NCBI GenBank assembly: GCA_003833135.1
Contig: QZLH01000105.1
Location: 12,171-38,786 of the forward strand
Direction of reading: 5' to 3'
Length of the DNA stretch: 26,616 nt
DNA from: Oehlia diaphana
Taxonomy: Eukaryota; Glomeromycota; Glomeromycetes; Glomerales; Glomeraceae
Below the pieces are notes generated by a model. That model worked only from the letters and a program-made list of their open reading frames with translations, did not search any database and was not told where the DNA came from. Positions 10,244 to 18,845 of the stretch are shown one piece after another. Numbering within the stretch: position 1 is the first letter of the stretch; each line of letters begins with the position of its first letter. The translations under genes were made by a program, and so were the position numbers.

Positions 10244-11157
10244 TGATTTTTTCAATATTATTAAATAGGGCCTATTTTCTTAAATGATCAACAAACGAAT
10301 TTACCCAAACCGAAATTAATTTTAATAAAGAATTCTCCCAAATTAAATACAAATAATGTAATTTATCTATAAGTAATTGGAATAAAACTTTTCAAACATT
10401 CTTTCATCTTTAATATAACGACGAAATTTAACAATTAATTTAGTCGAGCTTTGTTTTATTTAGACGTGATTGGTTGAGCCTGTTTAATAGTATTTTTTTT
10501 TTGTCTTTTTTTGTTTAAAAAGGGAAAATAAAGAAAATAAAAATTTTGTCAAATTTTTTGTGTTTGATTTTTAGCTTGTTTTAGAATAATATTTTTATAA
10601 CCGATTTCTAATTTTAGGTTACAAGAGTCCTTGTTGTTAAGGTTTATTTCGTGTAACGATAAATAATAATGCATCATTACTTATGATACAAAAAAAAAAA
10701 GTTTTTCCGTTACCTTTTTTAGAACTTTTTAACAATAGTTGAAACAAATTTTATTTTTTAAACCTTTATTTCCTTGCTTTTAAAGAAAAAAAATAAGAAA
10801 GAATAACATAACAATAGTGCAAGAAAAAAATCTTTATGTAATTTCCATCCTTTCTTAATTGATTTTCGGATGTTTCAATACTCTAATTTGATAACATTTG
10901 CAGGTTCCTTTTGTTTTATACTTTGTCTTTCGGAAAAAGGTATTTTATAATATAACGCATCAAATGTTCGTCCAATAATTCCAATAAGACTATTATCGAA
11001 ACATCAGCGGATTTTAAACATACAGTGCGTGAAAAAATAATTATGACCATCTTTTTGTTTAACTAATCGTAAATAAACACGTAAACAAAAAAAAAAAAAA
11101 AATGTTGTTGATCATTACTATATTTATTTATTTCCATTGTTTCACAATTTCTTGGGT
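10244..11157. other. AT-rich spacer
   Basis: Long A/T-rich stretch with many homopolymers and no supported coding or RNA gene. It likely includes the promoter region of the minus-strand peptide gene and, at its right end, the lost 5' part of the Tc1-type element. Confidence 0.5.
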
Positions 11158-11788
11158 ATGCACTTTGGCTACAAAAATGGTTTAAATGTGTCTCATGTAA
11201 CAGTAGGAAACCGTTTAAAGGAACTTGTTATAGAAATCTATAAAAAGGTAGGTATCTTTTTATACTGAAAGTTACGTTTTGTATACTGAGAGATACTGAC
11301 GTCTAGATACGTTTTGAGATACAGGAAAATGCACAATTCCGTATCTCACATGATACGTTTTTTCAGTGTCTCAGTATACAAAACATATCTTTCAGTATAA
11401 AAAGCGTATTTACTTTTTATATAGGGAAACAGTTTACCAATTGGGATGCCTATGCTAACAGCTGCTCAAAAAGTAAAGCGTATTGAGTGGGCTCAAAATC
11501 ACCTTAATGATCGATGCGAAAAACATTATTTTTCGATGAGACAGCATTTCAATTGTTTAGAAATATAATTAAATATTGGTATAAGGGTCCTTGGACAATT
11601 TGGCCTCTTCCAAAAAATCGGCAAAAAGTTTTAGCATGGGCTGGATTCTGTGCTAAAGGAAAAACAAGTTTGTTTGTTTTATGCAAATTATGGATGCTAG
11701 ATTTTATATTGAAATTTTATGGCAGTATATTCCAGAAGTTAGAAAAATTCTTGGTAGAAGGTGAAAGTTCCAACAGGATAGCGTGAAG
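11158..11788 (+). pseudogene. Tc1/mariner-type transposase relic
   Basis: Coding debris of a Tc1-like DDE transposase. 11158-11247 encodes the end of an HTH (GLNVSHVTVGNRLKEL). After a 177-bp GT...AG interruption (11248-11424) the frame resumes in phase at 11425 (KGN...AAQKVKRIEWAQNHL). A -1 frameshift near 11510-11520 leads to LFFDETAFQLF with the first catalytic Asp at 11535-11537. A second frameshift near 11680-11695 leads to a segment ending in FQQDS, whose Asp (11777-11779) matches the second catalytic Asp of the family; TGA at 11762-11764, probably a former Trp codon, precedes it. The third catalytic residue and the C-terminus are missing because sequence typical of a hAT terminus begins at 11789. 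The N-terminal DNA-binding part is also lost. Not functional. Confidence 0.85.
11256..11404. mobile_element. foldback (MITE-like) hairpin inside the transposase ORF
   Basis: The outer arm 11256-11300 (starting CTTTTTATACTGAAAG) pairs with 11362-11404 (ending CTTTCAGTATAAAAAG). Inner arms 11306-11322 and 11341-11357 pair further around GATACG...GTATC, so nearly the whole segment folds into one long imperfect hairpin. It sits in a 177-bp interruption that begins AAG|GTAGGT and ends TATATAG|GGA, and whose exact removal restores the transposase frame. It may be a MITE inserted in a pre-existing intron, or an element that supplies its own splice sites. No clear target-site duplication is visible. 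Confidence 0.7.
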
Positions 11789-11905
11789 TAGGGATGGCAA
11801 CGGTTATGATCATAACTGTTTAACAGACCGTTTGACCAACCTTTTAACATTTGGCTGACCATTTTTAACCATTTAACCGACCATTTAACCAATTATTTAA
11901 GTAAA
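11789..11905 (+). mobile_element. hAT-like transposon end (truncated or non-autonomous)
   Basis: The Tc1 coding sequence is cut off where TAGGGATGGCAAC begins (11789-11801); this resembles the CAGGGGTGGCAA-type terminal inverted repeat of hAT elements. Just inside is a perfect 14-bp palindrome GTTATGATCATAAC (11803-11816), followed by several TTTAACC/CCATTTAACC repeats to about 11900. A direct-repeat pair related to GTTAAC...CAAATAAAAC occurs near 11918 and 12122. I found no matching right-hand terminus ending in GTTGCCATCCCTA, so the element is partial or its right end is degraded; the end given is approximate. Confidence 0.45.
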
Positions 11906-12174
11906 ATGGTATATTCGGTTAACACTCAAATAAAACGGCGTACATATGTTTGTTATAGGACAAATGTTATAATATTTATATCTAATTTTAATATAAAATT
12001 GAATACAGTAATCGTCTTATATATAAATTTAATTAATCTATTACGTCATAAATTTACGCCTCACTATTAGTAGTAGCAATGGTGCGTTTATTACATTAAT
12101 CGTTAAATCCGTTAAATCAGTGTTAACTTCAAATAAAACCAAATCGCTCATTTATTCATGAACGTAATTCTATA

Positions 12175-14778
12175 CTATACTATAATACTCACATTATTAT
12201 TTAAAATAATATCTAAACTTTCTTTGGATTCTTCACATCCATTTTCTATAGCTTTTTTATACCAATAAATAGCTTTTTCTACGTTTTTTTCAGTTCCTTC
12301 ACCTTGTTCATATAAAGTTGCAAGGCTTCTTTGAGCATTAACGTTTCCTCCTTTTGCAGCTAATTCAAATAAATCAAATGCTTTTTCTTTATTAATATCA
12401 ATCATGATACCTTGATTATAAAAATGTCCAAGTTTATATTGAGCGTCTAAACATCCTTGATCAGCTGATTTTTTATAAAATTCCAATGCTCGCAATTCAT
12501 TTTGAAAAATACCTATACCTAACTCATAAAATTCACCTAATTTATACAATGCAAATTTGTTATCATTTTCTGCTGCCTTATGATACCAATAATTAACCTT
12601 ATCTAAATCATTTTCTATTTCCTTTTCATTTTTTATGTAATTATTTTTACCAGCTGCCTCATTGTATAATTCAAACCCTTTTTCTTCATTAATTTCTGTT
12701 CCAATTCCATTTACATAACAATACCCAAGTTGAAATGTTGTATCTAAATCTCCACTTTCAGCAGATATTTTATAAAATTCGAATGCTTTAATTTCATTTT
12801 TATCTACACCAATCCCTAATTCATAACATTCTCCTAAATTGTATTGTGCAATCGAATCTCCATTTTCCGCTGCTATTTGAAGCCAATAAATAGCCTTATT
12901 TAAATCTTTATTTGTCCCATTTCCACTTAAATAACAATATCCAAGTCGAGATTGTGCATCTATATGACCATTTTCAGCTGATTTTTTAAAATATTCAAAA
13001 GCCTTAATTTCATCTTTTTCCACCCCTTCACCACTATCATAACAAATACCCAAATTACATTGTGCTATTTCATCTCCATTTTCTGCTGCTTTATTATACC
13101 AATAAAAAGCTTTTTCCAAATTTTTTTCAGTTCCTTCACCATTTCTATATAAGATTCCTAAGTTATTTTGTGCTTTATTATAACCTTTTTCAGCTGCTAC
13201 TTTATATAATTCAAATGCTTTTTCTTTATTTAATTTAGTTCCAATTCCATTATCATAAAAATATCCAAGTTTATATTGAGCATCTAAGTATTTATTCTTA
13301 GCAGATTTTTCAATATATTCAAATGCTTTAGTTTCATCCTTCCTAATTCCATTTCCAATTTCATAACAAATACCCAAATTGTATTGTGCAAATTCATTTC
13401 CATTTTCTGCTGCTTTATTATACCAATAAACAGCTTGTTTTAAATCCTTTTTTGTACCTTCACCATATTCATATAAAATTCCTAAGTCATTTTGTGCATT
13501 AATATGATCTTTATTTGCAGCTATATTATATAATTCATATGCTTTCTGTTTATTAATATCAGTTCCAATTCCTTTATAGTAACATTTTCCAAGTCGGAAT
13601 TGTGCATCTTTATATTCTTGTTTAGCTGATTTATAATATAATTCAAAAGATTTACTTTCATCTATTTTCACACCTTCACCATTTTCATAACAAATTCCTA
13701 AATTATATTGTGCAAATTTATTTCCAGTAACTGCAGCTTTTTTATACCAATAAAAGGCATTTTCTAAATCTTTTTCTATTCCAATTTCATTTCGATAACA
13801 ATTACCCAACATATTTTGTGAAGATGAATATTCTTTAGCAGATTTAAAATACCATTCAAAAGCTTTTTTATCATCTTTATTAATTCCTATTCCAATTTGA
13901 TAACAAATACCTAAATTATATTGTGCAAATAAATCTCCTTCATGAGCAGCTTTTAAATACCATTCAAATGCTTTAACTTCATCTTTTTTTACTCCAATTC
14001 CATTTTGATAACAATAACCTAAATTATTTTTTGCTCCTAAATAACCTCCTTTTGCTGAATTTAAATAAAATTCAAATGCTTTAAATTCATCTTTATTTTT
14101 TGATATACCATATTGATAACAATAACCTAAATTATTTAATTTTATTAATTCCTTATTTTTATTATTATGATCATTATTAGAATATTTGTCTATTGATTCA
14201 AAATATTTTTCCATAGAATTTATCTCATCTTTAAATAAATTTATTTCTAATCCATCAAAATTTTCAAATTGATTATGAGACATAACATTTATATTTTCCA
14301 AATGTTTAAAATCTTTTGTAATTGAATCTCTTTCATTATATAAAATATCTTTATAATAATAAAATGATAATAGATATTTTGATATAATGATATTAAGTAA
14401 TTGATACATTGATGATAATAATATTTTATTTTCATTATTATTTTCATAATTATTAATTGATAATAAATATAATTTTAAAAATGATTGATTATTATCAATA
14501 TCAATATTATTATTATTATTATTTATTATTAAAGAATTTTTATAAAAAAATCCTATTAAACTTGAAAACCAATTTTCATTCTCTTGATGATTTTCCATTA
14601 ATTTTAAAATTGTTTCAGGATTTTTTTTATTATAAATAAAAAATTCTTGTACCCATTCCATTAAAATATTTTCATATTCAATATAATTTTCTATTTTTAT
14701 AATTTGACGATAAAAATTTTTTAAAAAAATTTTTAAAAAATTTTCATCATCATCATTTGAAATTTTATTTAAAGACAT
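12175..14778 (-). CDS. Sel1-repeat protein, 867 aa
   Basis: An intact uninterrupted ORF. Residues 1 to about 205 form a helical, Asn-rich N-terminal region (a poly-Asn run near residues 85-92) like that seen ahead of Sel1 repeats in Glomeromycotina proteins. From about residue 210 to 850 there are 17 full Sel1-like repeats of 36 residues (consensus LGxCYxxGxGxxKDxxKAFxWYxKAAxxGxxxAQ) plus one degenerate copy near residue 725. Sel1 repeats form TPR-like helical solenoids that scaffold protein complexes; no catalytic domain is present. Repeats follow a three-type order (A-B-C), giving a 108-residue (324-bp) higher-order period; one C unit is missing after the eleventh repeat. TTTATAAG motifs lie about 40-57 bases upstream of the ATG. 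Partner unknown; a role in kinase signalling is only by analogy with relatives that carry kinase domains. Confidence 0.92.
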   Translation of the reverse strand: MSLNKISNDDDENFLKIFLKNFYRQIIKIENYIEYENILMEWVQEFFIYNKKNPETILKLMENHQENENWFSSLIGFFYKNSLIINNNNNNIDIDNNQSFLKLYLLSINNYENNNENKILLSSMYQLLNIIISKYLLSFYYYKDILYNERDSITKDFKHLENINVMSHNQFENFDGLEINLFKDEINSMEKYFESIDKYSNNDHNNKNKELIKLNNLGYCYQYGISKNKDEFKAFEFYLNSAKGGYLGAKNNLGYCYQNGIGVKKDEVKAFEWYLKAAHEGDLFAQYNLGICYQIGIGINKDDKKAFEWYFKSAKEYSSSQNMLGNCYRNEIGIEKDLENAFYWYKKAAVTGNKFAQYNLGICYENGEGVKIDESKSFELYYKSAKQEYKDAQFRLGKCYYKGIGTDINKQKAYELYNIAANKDHINAQNDLGILYEYGEGTKKDLKQAVYWYNKAAENGNEFAQYNLGICYEIGNGIRKDETKAFEYIEKSAKNKYLDAQYKLGYFYDNGIGTKLNKEKAFELYKVAAEKGYNKAQNNLGILYRNGEGTEKNLEKAFYWYNKAAENGDEIAQCNLGICYDSGEGVEKDEIKAFEYFKKSAENGHIDAQSRLGYCYLSGNGTNKDLNKAIYWLQIAAENGDSIAQYNLGECYELGIGVDKNEIKAFEFYKISAESGDLDTTFQLGYCYVNGIGTEINEEKGFELYNEAAGKNNYIKNEKEIENDLDKVNYWYHKAAENDNKFALYKLGEFYELGIGIFQNELRALEFYKKSADQGCLDAQYKLGHFYNQGIMIDINKEKAFDLFELAAKGGNVNAQRSLATLYEQGEGTEKNVEKAIYWYKKAIENGCEESKESLDIILNNNVSIIV

Positions 14779-14815
14779 TCCTTCGTTTTTTTTTTTCGTA
14801 TTTTGTGTAAAAAAG

Positions 14816-14836
14816 CTTATAAAAACTTCTTATAAA
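14816..14836 (-). promoter_or_regulatory. two TATA-like motifs upstream of the Sel1 gene
   Basis: On the minus strand TTTATAAG occurs twice (14836-14829 and 14823-14816), 38-58 bases before the ATG at 14778. The position suits a core promoter with a short leader; motif strength alone is weak evidence in AT-rich DNA. Confidence 0.35.
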
Positions 14837-15575
14837 CTATTTCTGGTACAACAGTTACACCGTACATACATACTGTATATAATAATATTGATGTAACATT
14901 TGCGTGCGACAAATAATAAAATATGTGATTGAATGACAAATGACTGCGCATAAAGCTCAATAAGAAATGTCTTTTAATATACTTGTCCATAATTTCTTTT
15001 GATTATTTTTAACATCACACTTTAATAGTTTTATTAGTAGTTGTCATATATATTCATTAGACCTACGTAAGTATAGCCCGGATCAATCCATACACGGATC
15101 AACACAGATCAAAGCACTATCCGTAACACCACACATGTAAATTAAAATTTCTAAAATTTACAAATTGATGTGAAAAGAAGTTCTAAAAGAAAAAAGAAAT
15201 AAATTGCATTCTTTATACCAAATTTGTTTGTATTTTGTTGATCATAATCCAAATTTTGATTAATTTAAGTCTTTGGAAATTAGTATAAATATAGTGAAAT
15301 AAAAAATTTCGTTAAGAATTTATTTTCTTTAAATATAAATTTTACAAAACATATATCATCTTTATTTATTTTAAAAAATTAATTACTTATAAATTATTTC
15401 TTAATGTTTTGATACAAACTACATAGACTTTGGATGATAATAACTTATTCCAACAACTATTCTTGACTATTGATAGACATAACAAATTAATAATATCATA
15501 ATTCAGACCCTTTATGCATCATATGAAAGTTTCTGGTGTCCCGATTTATTCTCAACAATATTCACTAGCCACGAC
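14837..15575. other. intergenic spacer between the Sel1 gene and the kinase locus
   Basis: AT-rich with no supported gene. A less AT-rich patch at about 15068-15125 has three spaced GATCAA motifs. This interval contains the Sel1 promoter (right side of that minus-strand gene) and the 3' flank of the kinase locus. Confidence 0.5.
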
Positions 15576-16060
15576 TCACAAAACCATATTTTGGTCTATG
15601 AATTTATTAAAAAATTCCGCGTATTCTTCATTATTATCATCACCACCATAATCAATGTTCCTATTTGAGACAATTTGTCTCGTTGCTAATCTTTCCATTA
15701 TCATACCAGCCATTAATGATGTTGGTTCGATAATAAATGGTGAATTGAACGTTGACATTATCAATTCAAAATTCGACTTATTAAGTAATGTCATATCATT
15801 TTTAATCATACTCATTAATTTTTTTTCATTGTGTAATCTAAACCATGGAATTTTTTCTTCATCCTTCATTTTGGCCCATACAGTTGGTGCTAATTTCATT
15901 TCTGCCCATACAGTTGGTGCTAATTTCATTTCTAGGGTGCGTTCGATTTTTTCTGCTTCACATACTTTAAAGAATAGAACTTCGCATGCAACTTTTTGAC
16001 GTTCATTATCAAATAAGGGAAGGAAAATTAAAAATGTGAAAATAAAAATTGAGGGTAAGA
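15576..16060 (-). CDS. probable fifth exon of the kinase gene, or a separate unrecognised gene
   Basis: The minus-strand frame is open from about 16096 to TGA at 15576-15578 and has no in-frame ATG before 15929, which argues against a free-standing gene. If 16113-16061 is spliced out (donor G|GTACTG, branch-like GCTAAT, acceptor CTGTAG; 53 bases), the kinase frame joins this one in phase, adding about 160 residues. The segment starts with a hydrophobic stretch ([13 protein letters not shown]), then a charged Cys-containing helix, then [19 protein letters not shown], which faintly recalls the third helix of an HMG box, and a tail with a Tyr-Gly-Gly-Asp-Asp acidic patch. It carries an in-frame 30-bp tandem duplication. 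Donor quality is only moderate. I do not recognise the domain with confidence. Confidence 0.5.
15871..15930 (-). repeat. 30-bp in-frame tandem duplication
   Basis: 15871-15900 and 15901-15930 are identical at 28 of 30 positions, duplicating ten codons (MKLAPTVWA plus Glu or Lys). The duplication preserves the frame, is probably recent, and may be polymorphic between strains. Confidence 0.95.
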
Positions 16061-16081
16061 CTACAGTATTTGGATTTATTT

Positions 16082-17219
16082 TTAAATTAGCATCATATTA
16101 TTGTGTACAGTACCTTCATTTAAAATTTCATATACTTCTTCAATATCGGGTCTTGATTTTGGTTCATCATCCCAACACTTTTGATAAAGTTGTTGATATT
16201 TTAGAGGTGTATCCTTAATTGGTTTTTCTCTAAGATTGTTATAACTGATGTGAATAGCTAATATATTTCGATTACTTCGATAATCATGAAAAGGGAGACT
16301 CCCACTTGAAATTTCCCATAATAAAACACCTAAACTATAGATATCGGACTTCTTATCTTTTTTATACTTGATATTTTTAATACATTGTGGGTCAATATAT
16401 TCGTACATCCCAATTTTATTACCCATTGAACTAATTGAACTATTTGTGACTTCTGCTAATTTTTTAGATAATCCAAAGTCTGCAATTAACAATTTTCCAT
16501 TATTCACTAATATATTTTTTGAGTGCTATAAAATGATTAGACAGTATTTATTAAAATTATCAAAACAAAATCACGAACAAAATACTAAAAATTAATACAC
16601 CTTTACCAAGTCTCTATGGATTATTTCTTTAGAATGTAGAAATTTCAATCCGCTAGTAATATCCAATGCCATGTTAATTTTACGACTCCATTTCAAAGAA
16701 GCAAAGTTATTTCTCAAATAATCTCTTAAATTTCCTTCATTTGCATATTCCAACACCAAAGTATAAAACGAATCTATTAATTTAAACATTAATAAGTTAT
16801 ATTGAACTGTATAAACAAATATTTTAAAAAAATCTTAAACCATTTGTTACTCCCAGAAAACGATTTATGTTTGAATGATAATCAATCTCATAAAGAAGTT
16901 TTAGCTAAAAAAAAAAAAAAAAGAAAAGAAAAATTTGATAAAACAAAATAGATTTAATTAAATGTGCTGTATATAACAAGCTAATTTATTGTAAAACAAT
17001 TCCTACCTCCTTGATGAACTCTTCATTAAGTTTCTCTTTTGAATTATCATTAAAAAAAAATTTTAGTGCGACCAATCCCCTATTAGCCAAATTTGCTTTA
17101 ACCACCTTACCGAAACTTCCTCTACCGATTTCGTCAAAATGACTAAATTTATCATATTCAAAATAATGAATACACTCATTTTTTATCATTTTCTCAATCC
17201 ATTCTATTACCGAAGTCAT
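16082..17219 (-). CDS. protein kinase, TKL-like, four exons (295 aa in the short form)
   Basis: Exons on the minus strand: 17219-17007, 16904-16841, 16773-16607 and 16525-16082. Introns have GTAGGA...TTTAG, GTTTAA...TAATAG and GTAAAG...TTATAG borders, and all joins are in phase. The 295-residue product is essentially one kinase domain. Gly-rich loop GRGSFG lies at residues 32-37, the ATP-binding Lys in VALK is Lys53, a helix-C Glu is near 71, the catalytic loop HRDLHSKN is at 145-152 (Asp147, Asn152) with the splice site inside it, DFG is at 164-166, then [13 protein letters not shown] and the RPDI motif near the C-terminus. All catalytic residues are present, so it should transfer phosphate to Ser/Thr or Tyr residues. 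No membrane segment. An alternative splice near the stop could extend it by about 150 residues (see 15576-16060). Substrate unknown; such kinases are highly expanded in Glomeromycotina. Confidence 0.88.
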
Positions 17220-17227
17220 TTTGCCAT
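17216..17227 (-). promoter_or_regulatory. minimal upstream ORF overlapping the kinase start
   Basis: On the minus strand ATGGCAAAATGA forms a three-codon uORF (Met-Ala-Lys-stop) whose stop overlaps the kinase ATG (17219-17217) as ATGA. A scanning ribosome would meet the uORF ATG 8 bases earlier. It could dampen or gate kinase translation by termination and local reinitiation, if the 5' leader includes it. Confidence 0.35.
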
Positions 17228-17790
17228 ATAATTGAATAGTGAGCTTATTTATTTATTTCTTTTTTTTTAAAAAAATTTTCTGCGTTATGATATTTCAAAT
17301 AAACCCATTAATGCATGCAGCATGTGTGAATTGCATTATGCATGCATGCAATGTCATTCTGCATTGATCAACTGTATATTTCCTAATTTTAGGTTTATAG
17401 TTTTTACTTGGCCTAGTGATCAGATTAGATTTGGTATGAAATTTTGTTGATCCTATTTTTGGTATTAGAAATTTGATCGGCCAATGTTAGTATGATCTGC
17501 ACAATTTTTTTCCGGAAGTATTATAAGTATTTATTTAATAGTACTAGACAAGACAGGACAGGACATAGACAGAACTCAAACTACAATTTTGTGATTTAGA
17601 GCTTTCCTGCGATACTTTTATGTCATATTAAGTTTAACCGTCAAATTGTAGGTTTTTCGGTAGAATTTAATTTTGTTGATCATTTTTTATTCACAATTTT
17701 TAAAAAACAATCACTTCAATTGCAATTTAATTAAATTTATTGTAACTCGAAAAAAAAAAAAAAAAAAAATTTATTTATTTTTTAAAGAAT
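17228..17790. other. spacer upstream of the kinase with GCATGC clusters
   Basis: No gene seen. At 17311-17353, about 95-135 bases upstream of the kinase ATG, GCATGC palindromes are clustered (ATGCATGCAGCATG and ATGCATGCATGCAATG). These could be transcription-factor sites or just a short ATGC microsatellite. The rest is AT-rich. Confidence 0.4.
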
Positions 17791-18170
17791 GTTGCGTTAA
17801 CATGTAATAAGTGGTTAATAAAAAAACCCACTTTGTTAATTATTTTAACAAAAAAATGTTGCGAAAAACGTTTTTTTATTAAGCAATTTAATAAAAAAAA
17901 CAGTTTCGCAACATTTTTTAATTGCTTTAATAGAAAATATTACGAAACTGTTTTTTTATTAATAATTTTATAAAAAAAAAATGGTTTTCACAAATGTTTT
18001 TAATTATTTTAACAAAAAAACATTGCAAAAACGTTTTTTATTAAGGAATTTAGTAAAAAAAAAAAAATTTTTTGCAACATTTTTTAATTGTTTAATAGAA
18101 AACGTTGCAAAACTGATTTTTATTAAACATTTTCGCAATGTTTTTAAATTATTTTAATAAAAACCTCATG
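17791..18170. repeat. array of alternating inverted repeats (core GTTGCGAAA / TTTCGCAAC)
   Basis: About eight copies of a GTTGCGAAA-like core alternate in orientation: near 17858 (+), 17904 (-), 17939 (+), 17984 (-), 18020 (+), 18071 (-), 18103 (+) and 18131 (-), with spacings of roughly 30-50 bases. Linkers are T/A runs with recurring TTAATTATTTTAA and TTTTTTATTAA. Neighbouring cores can pair into successive hairpins. At the left edge an AAGTGG...CCCACTT hairpin (about 17809-17834) precedes it. The pattern suggests amplification of a small foldback element. Confidence 0.75.
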
Positions 18171-18445
18171 AAAAAATTATTTATTAATCTACATAACTAG
18201 AAAAATTTTTCTGACGTTTGGATTAGTCTCTGCATAAATAATTTGAATTCAGAATTTTTTTCGGTACTTAAAGTATTTTTTTTTGGATTCCTTTTTTTCC
18301 CTTTTCTTATACTTTTCTTTCTTTATCTTTTTTCTTTTCCCAAAGAAATAAAATATTATATTAAATATATTTACGAAATTATTTTTTTTTAAACAATATA
18401 ACATGTAGGAAAATTGACCGATGTTGAGAACGCCGGATAAATAGT
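18171..18445. other. AT-rich spacer
   Basis: T- and A-rich sequence between the inverted-repeat array and the next short ORF; nothing recognisable. Confidence 0.5.
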
Positions 18446-18688
18446 TTGATTTTCAAATTCATAAAATCAAAAAAAATTGATATTTTTACAATATTTTATA
18501 ATCAATTAATTGAAGAAATTGTTGATTTAATAATAGAGTATTATAACCAAATTCATATTCGGAATTCTCTAAATATTCACCAGATTTTTAATAAAGATTT
18601 CAATTCATATGGTTTAGTTTTATTAATAATTTATTCAAGTAAAATGAGTATCAAAAGAATAATAATAAATGAAATGAACAAATTCTAA
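18446..18688 (+). CDS. hypothetical ORF fragment (about 80 codons)
   Basis: An open frame from a TTG at 18446 to TAA at 18686-18688. It has no upstream ATG; the first internal ATG is late (18643). Composition is Ile/Asn/Lys-rich with an amphipathic segment FYNQLIEEIVDLIIEYYNQI. It resembles the helical N-terminal segments that precede Sel1 repeats in related proteins, but only loosely. It is probably an exon or a remnant of a decayed gene, or an AT-driven chance ORF. Confidence 0.25.
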   Translation: MIFKFIKSKKIDIFTIFYNQLIEEIVDLIIEYYNQIHIRNSLNIHQIFNKDFNSYGLVLLIIYSSKMSIKRIIINEMNKF

Positions 18689-18845
18689 TTAAATATTTTC
18701 GCAAATTGATTGTAAGCGTGAAATAATTTAGAATTAATAATCTTTTTTTTTTTTTTTTTTTTAGAGTTCTTTCTTTGCATTGTTTAATATTAATTAATAG
18801 AGTTACTTTTTCTTTCATAATTAATTTTTAAAATTTTGTGAGCTT

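Noticed and set aside
14457..14639. Plus-strand ORF inside the Sel1 gene
   Set aside because: Antisense shadow of the poly-Asn region of the Sel1 protein (poly-Tyr/Leu).
15655..16595. Several plus-strand ORFs across the kinase locus
   Set aside because: Antisense shadows of the kinase and its downstream exon; the minus strand has the motifs and splice sites.
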